Shown here in pieces: positions 52,308-62,853 of a DNA stretch of 64,000 nt; position 1 is the first letter of the stretch, and each line of letters begins with the position of its first letter. The stretch covers positions 124,001 to 188,000 of the forward strand of contig JBHEQT010000002.1 of assembly GCA_046530785.1 (NCBI GenBank), written 5' to 3'. A model generated the notes under the pieces. It did no database searches and was not told the DNA's origin. It worked only from the letters and a program-made list of their open reading frames with translations. A program made the translations under genes and the position numbers. This DNA is from Arsenophonus sp046530785 (GTDB lineage: Bacteria; Pseudomonadota; Gammaproteobacteria; Enterobacterales; Enterobacteriaceae).

Positions 52308-55034
52308 ATGGTAACTAATTTATTAAAAAAAATTTTTGGTAGTCGTAATGACCGTACTTTACGTCGTTTAGGTAACCTTGTTAATATTATTAATAATTTA
52401 GAATCTGAATTTGAAAAATTTTCCGACCAAGAGCTTAAAGCAAAGACAGATGAATTTCGTAATCGTATTAAATCAGGAATAACATTAAATGAATTAATCC
52501 CTGAGGCGTTTGCAACTGTTCGTGAAGCAAGTAAACGTGTCTTTAACATGCGACATTTTGATGTTCAATTGCTGGGTGGTATGGTACTTAATGAACGATG
52601 TATTGCAGAGATGCGTACTGGTGAAGGAAAAACATTAACATCTACATTACCTGCATATTTAAATGCTTTAATGGGTAAAGGTGTGCATATTGTTACAGTA
52701 AACGACTATTTAGCTAAGCGTGATGCAGAAAATAATAGACTACTTTTTGAATTTCTTGGTATGACAGTCGGTATTAATTTATCGGGTATGTCTACGATAA
52801 AGAAACGCGAAGCTTATATGGCAGATATTACTTATGGAATTAACAATGAATATGGTTTTGATTATCTTCGTGACAATATGGCTTTTAGTCCAGAAGAACG
52901 CGTGCAACGTAAACTCCATTATGCATTAATCGATGAAGTAGATTCTATTTTAATTGATGAAGCTCGTACTCCATTAATTATCTCAGGACCATCTGAAGAT
53001 AGTTCAGATCTATATAAAAAAGTTGATAAATTAATCTTTCATCTTAAACAACAAGAAAAAGAAGATTCAGATACTTTTCAAGGTAAAGGACATTTTTCTG
53101 TTGATAAAAAATCTCGACAAGTTACGTTAACGGAACGTGGATTAGAATTAATTGAACAATTATTAGTAAAAGAGAATTTAATGGAAAAAGGGGAGTCACT
53201 TTATTCTCCGGATAATATTATTCTTATGCACCATGTAATAGCTGCACTACGTGCTTATGAACTTTTCAGTCGGGATGTAGATTATATTGTTAAAGATAAT
53301 CAGATTGTTATTGTTGATGAACATACCGGACGTACAATGGAAGGACGTCGTTGGTCAGATGGATTACATCAAGCTGTTGAAGCAAAAGAGGGTGTTAAGA
53401 TTGAAAATGAGAATCAAACATTAGCATCAATTACCTTTCAAAATTATTTTCGTTTATATGAAAAACTAGCAGGTATGACCGGTACAGCTGATACAGAAGC
53501 TTTTGAATTTAGATCTATCTATAAATTAGATACAATTGTTATTTCAACTAATCGTCCTATGATCCGTAATGATTTATCTGATTTAATATATATGACTGAA
53601 TCAGATAAATTTGATGCAATTATCAATGATATTCGTGAATGTACTAGAAGAGGTCAGCCAGTATTAGTAGGTACTATTTCAATTGAAAAATCAGAGTTAA
53701 TTTCTCGGGAACTAACTAAAGCTAAAATTGCGCATAATGTTTTAAACGCTAAGTTCCATTCGATGGAAGCGGATATTATTGCTGAAGCAGGGCAAGCTGG
53801 TTCAGTTACTATTGCGACTAATATGGCTGGGAGAGGTACAGATATTGTGTTAGGAGGGAGTTGGCAGACAGAAATTAATAAGCTAAAGAATCCTAGTCAA
53901 TGGAAAATTGATAAAATCAAAACAGAATGGAAAGAACGTCATAAAGCAGTAATTTTAGCTGGTGGATTACACATTATTGGTACTGAACGCCATGAATCTC
54001 GTCGTATTGATAACCAATTACGAGGTCGTTCTGGACGTCAAGGTGATCCTGGTTCATCACGTTTTTATCTTTCAATGGAAGATTCTTTAATTCGTATTTT
54101 TGCCTCTGATCGAGTTAGAGAAATGATGCGTAAATTAGGTATGAAACCTGGGGAAGCAATTGAACATCGTTGGGTAACAAAAGCAATTGCTAACGCTCAA
54201 TATAAGGTTGAAAGTCGTAACTTTGATATTAGAAAACAACTTTTAGAATATGATGATGTTGCTAACGATCAGCGAATTGCTATCTATTCACAGCGTAATG
54301 ATTTATTAGATGGTGGTGATATTAGTGAAACAATTGGAAGTATTCGTGAAGATGTAATAAACAATATTATTAATAATTATATCCCTCCTCAATCCTTGGA
54401 AGAAATGTGGGATATTGATGGATTACAAAAAAAATTAAGTAACGATTTTACTTTAGAATTACCTCTTCAGGAGTGGTTAGATAAAGAACCAGAATTGCAT
54501 AAAGAAACTTTGTATGAACGTATTCTAGAGAAATTAATTAAAAATTATAAAGAAAAAGAAATCATTTCTGGTACAGAAATGATTCGTAATTTTGAGAAAA
54601 GTATCATGCTACAAACTCTTGATACATTATGGAAAGAACATTTAGCTGCAATGGATTATTTGCGTCAGGGCATTCATTTACGAGGATATGCACAAAGAGA
54701 TCCAAAACAGGAATATAAAAGAGAATCTTTTTATATGTTTTCGAATATGTTAGAAACTCTAAAATATGAAGTAACTAGCACTTTAAGTAAAGTAAATATT
54801 CGATTACCAGAGAAAGTGACTATACTTGATGAGAAAAGGCGAGAAGAAACGGAACGTTTTATTAGAAAGCAAAATCTTATCCATAAAATTAAAAATAAAG
54901 AATTGATGTCAAAAACGGAAGATCAAATAGTAATCAAAAAAAATAAAATTGGTCGTAATGAAGCTTGTCCATGTGGATCAGGTAAAAAATATAAACATTG
55001 TCATGGTAGACTTAAGTTACAGGTTTTTTGTTAA
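52308..55034 (+). CDS. secA: Protein translocase ATPase SecA
   Basis: Motor that pushes preproteins through SecYEG. The frame is open from an ATG at 52266, but the ATG at 52308, with GAGAAA upstream, gives [20 protein letters not shown], equal in length to the E. coli start [20 protein letters not shown]; 908 residues (901 in E. coli). Walker A is in [20 protein letters not shown], Walker B and DEAD-like box in [20 protein letters not shown], the helicase arginine-finger region in [20 protein letters not shown]. The C-terminal zinc site [14 protein letters not shown], which binds SecB and ribosomes, is intact. secM upstream is decayed and mutT downstream is a relic. Confidence 0.98.
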   Translation: [908 protein letters not shown]

Positions 55035-55074
55035 AAGAATCAAAAAAAGAAAGAATATATTCGTTTTTTAAAAT

Positions 55075-55100
55075 TAAACTTTAAAAATAATTAAAGTTTA
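55075..55100. repeat. 10-bp hairpin downstream of secA
   Basis: TAAACTTTAA (55075-55084) pairs with TTAAAGTTTA (55091-55100). It starts 41 bases after the secA stop and may terminate secA transcription, though no T run follows. Confidence 0.4.
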
Positions 55101-55104
55101 TAAA

Positions 55105-55476
55105 ACAATTAAAAATTACTATTGGGTAGTATATTAAAATAATAAAAATAAGTAATTTTACTTTTTAACATAAAGTTAATTTATATATAGAAATTTTCTA
55201 ATTTTCTATCAATAAATTAGAAAAGGTGAATCATTAATAAAACAATTTTTAATAATATTAAAGAGAAGATTGGACAAATGGTTATTAATAGTCATTTTTT
55301 ACAGGTTGTTAAAGATAAATTTCCAGATCGTAAGATTAAATTTTATTTTCTTATAGAAAATGTATTTTCAATTCTATGAAATAAAATCAATCTTCATGTT
55401 AACTTTTATAAAAATCATTCATAAGTGTAGATTTTATCTACTAATCAAGTAATTATTGATATCTTAATCAAAAATG
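55105..55476 (+). pseudogene. mutT: Remnant of mutT (8-oxo-dGTP diphosphatase)
   Basis: MutT removes 8-oxo-dGTP and prevents A:T-to-C:G transversions. E. coli has mutT directly after secA, as here. Colinear pieces are: EIF* (NEIFIT); INKLE at 55208-55222 (ANKLE); GES (GET); NNIKEKIG (RELQEEVG); SHFLQVVKDKFPDRKIKFYF at about 55291-55350 (HFSLFEKLEYEFPDRHITLWF); and TNQVIIDILIK near 55440-55472 (ANEPVIAKLK). The Nudix box is destroyed: GGKIEM between NKLE and GET is deleted and the Arg-Glu of REL became Asn-Asn. Frameshifts and stops confirm loss of function. The whole still spans about 370 bases against 390 in E. coli. Confidence 0.88.
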
Positions 55477-56525
55477 ATAGTAATATACTCTATATCAAAA
55501 AAATATAGTTAATATAAATAAAATTACTGAACTATTTTATCTAATTTTTATTTTATTCTTTAAATAAAATCCTATAGTTTTATTTTTAATATATTATATT
55601 TATTGGAAATGATATTTGAAATATCATTTCAGAAATATTCTAAAGACTTCAAGAAACTTAAATTTTAAAATTTCTTTAAAAGAAAGTTAATTTAATTAGA
55701 TTTATCAAGATATATATATTTAGTTTGATTAGATTATGTAGTTTTATAGATTTATTAAAATAATTTAATATTTGATAACGAATCTTAAATAATGGATAAT
55801 AAAATGTTAGTCAGTAAAATTTAATTTTTAATATCATCAGTATTTCTAAATTTTCTCTAGGTATTTTCTAATTTATAGTATTGAAAAATTTATGATCAAT
55901 AATGATCTCTACTATTTTGTGGCGTTAATTCTAAATTGAGAGAGAAGATTTCTATTCATTTTATTTAATGAAGGTACCCAAAAAAAAATGGTATGGATTT
56001 CAGTTATCAATAATTTGTTTTTATGCTGTACAATTTCTTTGAAGTTTTTTATTTAAAAGATACAGTCTTGTATAACTAATTTTATTATAGAATGTTTTTT
56101 TTAAAACTTTTTCATTAGCATCTAAAATACTTGCTTAGATTAAAAAAATATAAATCGTTACTCAGTAACTTGATAAATTTTATTTGTGTTATAATTGAGT
56201 AGTTTATTAATTTCTTTTATCTCAATCATACTGAAGATAGAGTAGATAGTTAGAAGAGGTATCTAAGTTGATATATAATATTTATCACTGAATTTAAACT
56301 ATTTAAATCCATAGAATTTTATAGTGGAAGGAAGAATAATTATCATTATTAAATTTTTGAAAGAGATAAACTTTCGCTAATTAATGAGAAAAATAAATAT
56401 ATTTAGATATAATTGTTTATAGAAATTTAAGATAAATTTACTTTTATAAAATAAGATTATGGTATATAAAACAAATTTCTTTTTAAAAAGATCTATAAAA
56501 TGAATAAATTCTTACGTTGGGAAAT
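55477..56525. other. 1 kb without a gene or assigned relic
   Basis: E. coli has only about 60 bases between mutT and yacG. No frame or RNA is seen here. A 25-base near-palindrome lies at 55606-55630 (arms GAAATGATATTT / AAATATCATTTC). Either an extra gene decayed here or the spacer expanded. Confidence 0.5.
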
Positions 56526-56721
56526 TAATATACTGATTAGTTATAGTTTTCCTCCATAATCAAAAATCGAAAACTATACTGAGAAAAAGAAAAATTTTTT
56601 CTGATATATAGTTTCTTCTCATCGAAGAACATTGTATAAGAGTTATCCATATCATGGATCTCGACTCTTTATATATCTTCTTTCTTAATAATATACTTTT
56701 AAAACATTATCAAACGATAAA
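56526..56721 (-). pseudogene. yacG: Possible remnant of yacG (zinc-finger gyrase inhibitor)
   Basis: YacG is a 65-residue four-cysteine zinc protein that binds GyrB. E. coli has it downstream of zapD. On the minus strand near 56645-56615 the sequence reads DNSYT-CS-R*E, against ENSTYRPFCSKRCQ of the second Cys pair (TGTTCT kept, the second Cys codon TGT now TGA). Short and only one region matched. An overlapping inverted repeat (56542-56551 / 56569-56578) is unexplained. Confidence 0.4.
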
Positions 56722-56729
56722 AATTTTCT

Positions 56730-57575
56730 ATAGATTTCTATAACTTTTTAAAAATATATAAGAGAAGTTAGTTGGTTACATTTGAAAGCTACTCTACTAA
56801 GCATTTTAAATTTGATGCTTAGTCAAAAAAGAACACAATAAATAAATTCTATAATAATTTAATTTAAATTCTAATTTATTAGCTATGATAACCCATCTAT
56901 ATCCTTTTATATAAAGGATATAAAGGATGTTTGTTTATCTCTAAATATTTAACTTGAGGATATAATCTATATTTATTAATATTGTTTTAATCAAATCTGT
57001 ATTTTTTAAATACATTTGATAGAAACCATTATAACTTTTTAATTTATAATTAAATTATTGTTTTTAATTAAAATTAACAGAATTTTTAAAAAAATATAAC
57101 AGGAAAAGAATATAATCTTACTCTTTAAAAAATAATTTAATTTCTATCTTATTAATCTTATAAACATAATACTAGTAAAATAAATCTAGAAGAAATCTTT
57201 CTTGATATATATTTGATTACTGAAAAGAGAATATTATTTAATAATACTTATCTTTCTATAAGTATTAGTTCCAGTTTGATAAACCTATTAATAAAGATAA
57301 TTTTCTTGAGTTTCAACAAAAAATTTTAATTTAGATTAAAAATAATTTTTGAACTATTTATTAAAATTGATTTTTTAGTTATTAACTTTCTTTAATAAGA
57401 GCTATATAGATTTATATTGGTAATAATATAACACTTAAATTAATTCAAAAATAAAATAAAAGAACAAATTATATAGTAAGTTATTATTTTAATTTAATAA
57501 TTTTGAATAAATCTTCCTTACGGAAGGAAAGGATATGTTTTTCTGTAATGGATATTTATAACTATTACTAGAAAT
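56730..57575 (-). pseudogene. zapD: Remnant of zapD (FtsZ-ring bundling protein)
   Basis: ZapD (YacF) crosslinks FtsZ filaments. E. coli has it directly after coaE. About 30 bases after the coaE stop, the minus strand reads YKYPLQKNI (near 57557-57530) against FEYPLNEKM, with every difference explained by one or two base changes. Later LLFYF* and V-LL resemble LLDVFE and V-TELL. Limits assume about 247 codons. The small hairpin CTTCC-GGAAG near 57512-57527 lies inside. Confidence 0.55.
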
Positions 57576-57583
57576 ACTAGTAT

Positions 57584-58201
57584 TTATTCTATTTTTTGAG
57601 AAGCATTCATAGCTAATTGAAAGTATTTCTGATGTAATTTTTCTATGGTATTATAAAGTGTTAGTTTGTTAGTGTGATTATTAATTATTTCATCAGCTTT
57701 TTGTAGCCGTCTTGTTTGAGTAACTTGATTAGATAAAATATTTTTTACTTCTTCTTGACTGATTCCGTCACGATTTATTATACGGTATATTTGTTCTTCT
57801 AATGTTAGATTAGTAACTATTATATGATCAGCAAGGTGCTCTAGATTATTTTCAATTAATAATGGTATAACCCAAATTACATAAGGGTAGTTAAATAAAG
57901 TTAACTGATGTTGTGTTTCTTTATGTATTAACGGATGAAGTAAATTATTTAACCATTCTTTTTCTATTGGGTTGCTAAATATTTTTTTTCTTAACTTGGA
58001 ACGATTTAAACAACCATCGTTGTTAAGAATAGTTGAACCGAAATATTTTTTTATCATATTAAGCGCATAAGTATTAGGCATAACAATTTGTCTTGCAATG
58101 ATATCTGCATCAATAATTGGTACTCCTAAGGATGAAAATTTATCTGAAACAGTACTTTTACCAGTCCCGATCCCTCCTGTAAGGGCAATAATATAACTCA
58201 T
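57584..58201 (-). CDS. coaE: Dephospho-CoA kinase
   Basis: Last step of coenzyme A synthesis. The product has 205 residues (206 in E. coli), starting MSYIIALTGGIGTGKSTVSD with the P-loop. IIDADIIARQIV, RSKLRKKIFSNPIEKEWLN, HPLIHKETQ, VIWVIPLLIEN and the late ADEIINNHT stretch match the family. The ATG is preceded by AAAGAGAGAAAG, a serviceable ribosome site. It is the only intact gene between secA and aceE, an 8-kb stretch, showing selection for CoA made in the symbiont. Confidence 0.98.
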   Translation of the reverse strand: MSYIIALTGGIGTGKSTVSDKFSSLGVPIIDADIIARQIVMPNTYALNMIKKYFGSTILNNDGCLNRSKLRKKIFSNPIEKEWLNNLLHPLIHKETQHQLTLFNYPYVIWVIPLLIENNLEHLADHIIVTNLTLEEQIYRIINRDGISQEEVKNILSNQVTQTRRLQKADEIINNHTNKLTLYNTIEKLHQKYFQLAMNASQKIE

Positions 58202-58453
58202 GTATATTTCTTTCTCTCTTTAATAGATTTTAATATTCTATTCCAAGAAAATTTAGTTAATTTTTAATTAATTATAACAAATTTTAACATAAAAATTTGA
58301 TTTATTTTTTTAAATTGATTATTTAATAGGATAATTATCTAAATTAAAAATTAAATTAAATATATAATAAATAATAATCAAGAAATTATACTAAAATAGT
58401 AGTATCACTAATTAATTATTACTTCAATTAATTTCTATCTTTACTTAAAAATA

Positions 58454-58481
58454 TTCAAAAGATTTTTTAAAATCTTTTGAA
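58454..58481. repeat. Perfect 13-bp hairpin upstream of coaE
   Basis: TTCAAAAGATTTT (58454-58466) and its complement (58469-58481) are separated by two bases and followed by an A run. It lies between coaE and the presumed guaC relic, which are divergent. Confidence 0.6.
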
Positions 58482-59510
58482 AAAAATTAAGTTTTAATAC
58501 CCTTAAGAGAAATAAATTCTCACCATATAAAACCCTGAAAGAAACTTTCTTTTTTAAAAAAATTTTTTACTGAATTTTCATATATAAAATTAATGAAATT
58601 ATGATAAATAGAGAGATGTTTAGTGTTTTAATGAATATTAAAATTATGATAATAATTATTAATTTTGATTTAATTTAACATATAAAATTAAAAAATAGTA
58701 AAATAACAATAATGTATAAAATATTATCAACAATTTATTAGATATAGTAAAAAATGAAATCTAGTCTTTACTAAAAATTTAAAGATTAAATTTTTTATTT
58801 TAAATTCAGTAAATTTCTTGAAAATATAATTGAAAATATAAATCTAAAATAATTGTTAAAGATAATATCGTTTTTAGTTATTTTATTAATTTTTTATTAA
58901 AAATTATCGTAATAAATGAATTAATAATTTTATATGAAATTTTATTGGTTTATTCATTTTAGTTTAAGTCTACTAAAAATTATTTTAGAAAGAAAATTAA
59001 ATGCTTTTAATAAAAGTAAACCTAATGTTATTAATACTTCTAATAATTTCTACTAAAGTTTAACTTTAGATTAAAAAGTATTCTACTTGAATAGATACTT
59101 AAAGTTGATACATAAAATATATATTTTTTATATAAAAATCTTATAGATATATATATTTCTTTAAATTTAATTAAAGTAAATATTAAATTATTTTAAAATG
59201 TTTTAAAATCTCCTTTTAAAAAAAATTATTAAAATTTAAATATATAAATTATTAATGTATAAGAAACAAAATTTACTGAATCATATTTCTGTTCTGGTTA
59301 CTCTATATAGTTTCAGTATTGTTATTGTTAAATTTGAATAAAAGTTATTTTAAAATAAATTAATAGAAGTTGTATTGTTCTTTTTTAGTCATAACTAATA
59401 AAAGTTTATAATGAAAATTAGTTTTTAAGATCCTAAATATTCATTATTTTTTTCAACTTAGATATTTACAAAATAATTTCTATTTAATGATCTGATTATA
59501 TCATAATTTT
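58465..59510 (+). pseudogene. guaC: Possible remnant of guaC (GMP reductase)
   Basis: GMP reductase returns GMP to IMP. E. coli has guaC divergent from coaE. Near 58485-58550 the plus strand gives KLSF-N-L and, after extra residues, SPYKTLK, against KLGFKDVLIRPKRSTLK. At the position predicted for the catalytic cysteine (about 59022-59048) PNVINTS fits PGSVCTT, with the Cys codon lost. Identities are few; position helps. End inferred from 347 codons. Confidence 0.45.
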
Positions 59511-61500
59511 ACTTTTACTATTATATTATTGAATAATGAAGTAATTTTTTATTACTACATATATATGGAAAATCTTATTTTCTATTAAAGATCTAAACAA
59601 TAATTAACTTCACATAAAAAGTTGAAAAATTTTCTAGTAAGATATTTAAATTTTTTAGTTAACTTTTTGTAAAATTTTGATACTAGCAACGTTTTTACTT
59701 AGCTTACTTTATAGTAATTTTAACTGTTTTTAATCAAATATTTTTCTTAACATAATTAAATTTTTCTAAGATAGAAATTAATGATCTTAAGATGATTTAA
59801 AATAAAAATTTTATAGATTAAATAACCCTTAATAAAATTCAATTGAGATCTCAATTGAATTTTTCATATAATAGTTAAAATATTTATATGTTATGATATA
59901 TATAAATTTATAAAGTGTTATGATTTTAGTAATTTCTAGTTATTCATACAACTAGAATCCTTCTTTATAATAATCAACTTTAATGTAACTAATGTTAATT
60001 AAAGTTAATCTTCATTTTTTATTTGAACAGAATAATTCTGATATTTAAGTTCTTTTTATATTTTAACTTTATAATTATATTAATTGAAATAATAGTAAAT
60101 TTTATTTCAGCTTAAATCCGATCATGAATAAAAACATTAGAAATAAGTATAACTTTTTAGTAGTTAAATTTTTATAATTAAAAATAGAAAATATTATAAT
60201 CAAATAATCTGTAACAATATTTTAATTATAAAAAAATTTTAATTTATCCTTGATAAATTTTATAATTTATGATCTAAAATTCAGATAATGTTTTAGTTCA
60301 GTAATTATTCTTTGTAGAACTTTCTAAATAACTCAATTTTTATTGTAGGTAGTCCTTTCATTTTTAATGATTTTTTAAATTTTAATAATTTTCAGAAATG
60401 ATTTTAAATAACATTCCATTTTATTTCTTATATTACTCTCATATTTTTAAACTTTATTTATTAGAATCGTAAATATTTTATTGTAACCAAATTTGATAAA
60501 TACTTATTCAAAAATCCAAACAATTTAATTTTTATTTTATAAGAAATAGATTCAAGATCTTATTTATAGATCTTTTAATTTATAGTTTTGTATTTTAAAA
60601 TACATAATTTTATTAAAAAATTAATAATTATTAATTTTTATTAAATAAATTTTGTTCTTTCATAACAATAGTAAATCAAGAATAAAAATATAAAATATTA
60701 TAATATTCCTTTAAATAATATTTTTATATTAAAGTTTAAATAAAGTTGAAAACTTTTACCAATAATTAATTTTTAGATTTATATCTAAATTATCATTTTT
60801 AACTTTATATCGATTAAAATTGATAAATTACTTATTAGTATATATTTAATAATAAAAATAATTTTCTTACTACTAAAATAATTACTTATCAAAATAATAA
60901 TTTTTAAATTTATTTATCAGAGATGTATCAGTAATTTGATAAATATTTCTATATTAAATGATAGATTAGTTAAAATAAATAAAAAATTAATTTATTAAAT
61001 ACTTTGTACTATTAAAGATAATAAAAATCCAGTTTTTGACCTTTAAAACCCTGCCTTATAATTTTTTATAAAAATTTTTTTTAATACAAAACTAATTATA
61101 TTTAAAATAATATAAGAAAGAGAAGTAAATCTGATAAATAGATCAGAGTATTCCTTAAATTAAAAATACTATTATTTATTTAGTATTTTTATATTCATTA
61201 ATTACAAGATCCATATATTAGCTATTAATTTTTCTTTAATTAAAGAAGTAATATTACTTAAAAAATTTGTTTAGATGATTTAAATATCAATAAAAAATTG
61301 AAATTTTAATTGAAAAATAAAAATAAATTTATTGAAATAGTGAAATAAAAAACAAAAACTTCCATCAGTAATACTATATCTCTTATAAGAACATCTTAAT
61401 ATAACTGATAGGAGTTTTCTTTTAAAATATATGTACTATAATACTTAAAACATTAAAATCTTACTATAAATAAGATATTTATTATCTTTCCTTTTAATAT
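59511..61500. other. 2 kb without an intact gene
   Basis: E. coli has nadC, ampD and ampE between guaC and pdhR, and the space would hold about these three. A run near 60790-60830 (S--TLYRLK-INY) faintly resembles the AmpD stretch SAHCLIRRDGEIVQY but is too weak to call. No RNA gene or usable frame seen. Confidence 0.5.
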
Positions 61501-61504
61501 ATTA

Positions 61505-61850
61505 AATAAAAGAATTAAATATTAATTCTTTTATTATATTTATAAATTTTTATATTTGTTAAAATAATTTAACAATTATTTAATTTAATTAGTTATATAT
61601 AATGTATTAAAAAAAGAATTTCATATTAATGAAAATTATCTTCTTACCTTTAAGATAAGTATTTTTTTAAATTAATTTAAATAAAGAAATGATAATAATC
61701 GTTAACAATTCTATTAATGATTGTTATCATTTAAAAATCTCATATCTATATATTTATGTATTTAAATTTAGTTAAATATAATAGCAAGATTCATTTATTC
61801 AATTATTTGTTTATATAGATAAATAATATTTTTTAAAAATATTATTTATC
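61505..61850. repeat. Cluster of three strong hairpins
   Basis: Three inverted repeats lie within 350 bases: 14 bp with a three-base loop (61505-61535); 14 bp with one mismatch and an 18-base loop holding GTTAAC (61687-61700 / 61719-61732); and a 33-base perfect palindrome with 16-bp arms (61818-61850). They precede the pdhR remnant. Confidence 0.65.
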
Positions 61851-61944
61851 AGATTTTAAATTTTCAAAATTTTTATCAAATATGATAATATTTTAAGATT
61901 AAAATTTAATTTTTATAGAAAATTAATGGATAGTTTTTATTATA

Positions 61945-62700
61945 TATAAGATATATTGATATGTTAATTTATCATAATTTTGCTATGTAAATATTTATAA
62001 AATGAATATTATATCAAAATTTAATAATTTAAATTATCTGATTCTCATTGAAGAAATCTCCTTAAATATTTCTTTCTATAAATGAACTATAAGTAGTTTA
62101 CTATTCCTCATCCTTTTAGATTAAGGATAGTTAAAAATTAAAGATAAAATCTTTCTATTTTTTCAATAAAGAATTATATCAAACTTTCATTGAACCTTCT
62201 TACCTTCTTGTTATTATAACATATATAAAATTATAATCTATTTTTAGAAATACATCATCAATTTAAAGATTATATTTAAATTTCAATAGTTTGAAAGAAA
62301 TTAATAAGGATTTATATTGAATTAAACGATAAATTGTTTACAAAGTTTAGAATATTCAATGGAATGAGATATTAATGTAAAATTGAAATTTTACAATATA
62401 AATTTCTTTTTATTGAAAAAGTTTATTAAGTTTAAATATCACCTTCATTTACTTTCTTAAATTATTTTAATTTCAGAGAAAATTTTAATCAGATTATATA
62501 TACATAAAAATATAATTAGTATTAATTAAATATAAAACTCAAATTTTTGAACTATTATTATACATAAATTTGAAATAAATATAGAGGAGAACTTTTATAT
62601 CTTCATTTAAAAATTTATTAAAGAGATTTTAATGAGAAATCTGATCAAATCATAATCGTTTTTTTAGGATCGATCAAAAAATTACTAAATTTATTAATAA
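61945..62700 (+). pseudogene. pdhR: Remnant of pdhR (pyruvate-sensing repressor of aceEF)
   Basis: PdhR is a GntR-type repressor of the pyruvate dehydrogenase operon, upstream of aceE in E. coli. At the position predicted from the E. coli spacing, LHLK (62601-62612), one extra base, then FIKEILM (62614-62634) matches RHLAFIEEILL near the C-terminus. Just upstream HKFE and EE (62563-62590) fit RIFEAIMAGKPEE with a deletion. The N-terminal DNA-binding half was not matched. Its end lies about 155 bases before aceE, as in E. coli. Confidence 0.65.
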
Positions 62701-62853
62701 AGATTTTTGTTGTTACGTTTTGCATTATTATATGATTTATTAGAGATAAATTTATAGCAAATAAAAACTATTTTTATTTATGATTAAATAAATGTTTTTA
62801 AAAGATGGAATCAGAAATTATATTAGAAAAAAATAATAAATAAGGAATACACC

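Noticed and set aside
62035..62075. Frame giving YLILIEEIS, resembling HLAFIEEIL of PdhR
   Set aside because: A better match with an adjacent HL motif occurs at 62601-62634, the position predicted from E. coli spacing. This one stands alone and shows how easily AT-rich DNA yields short matches.
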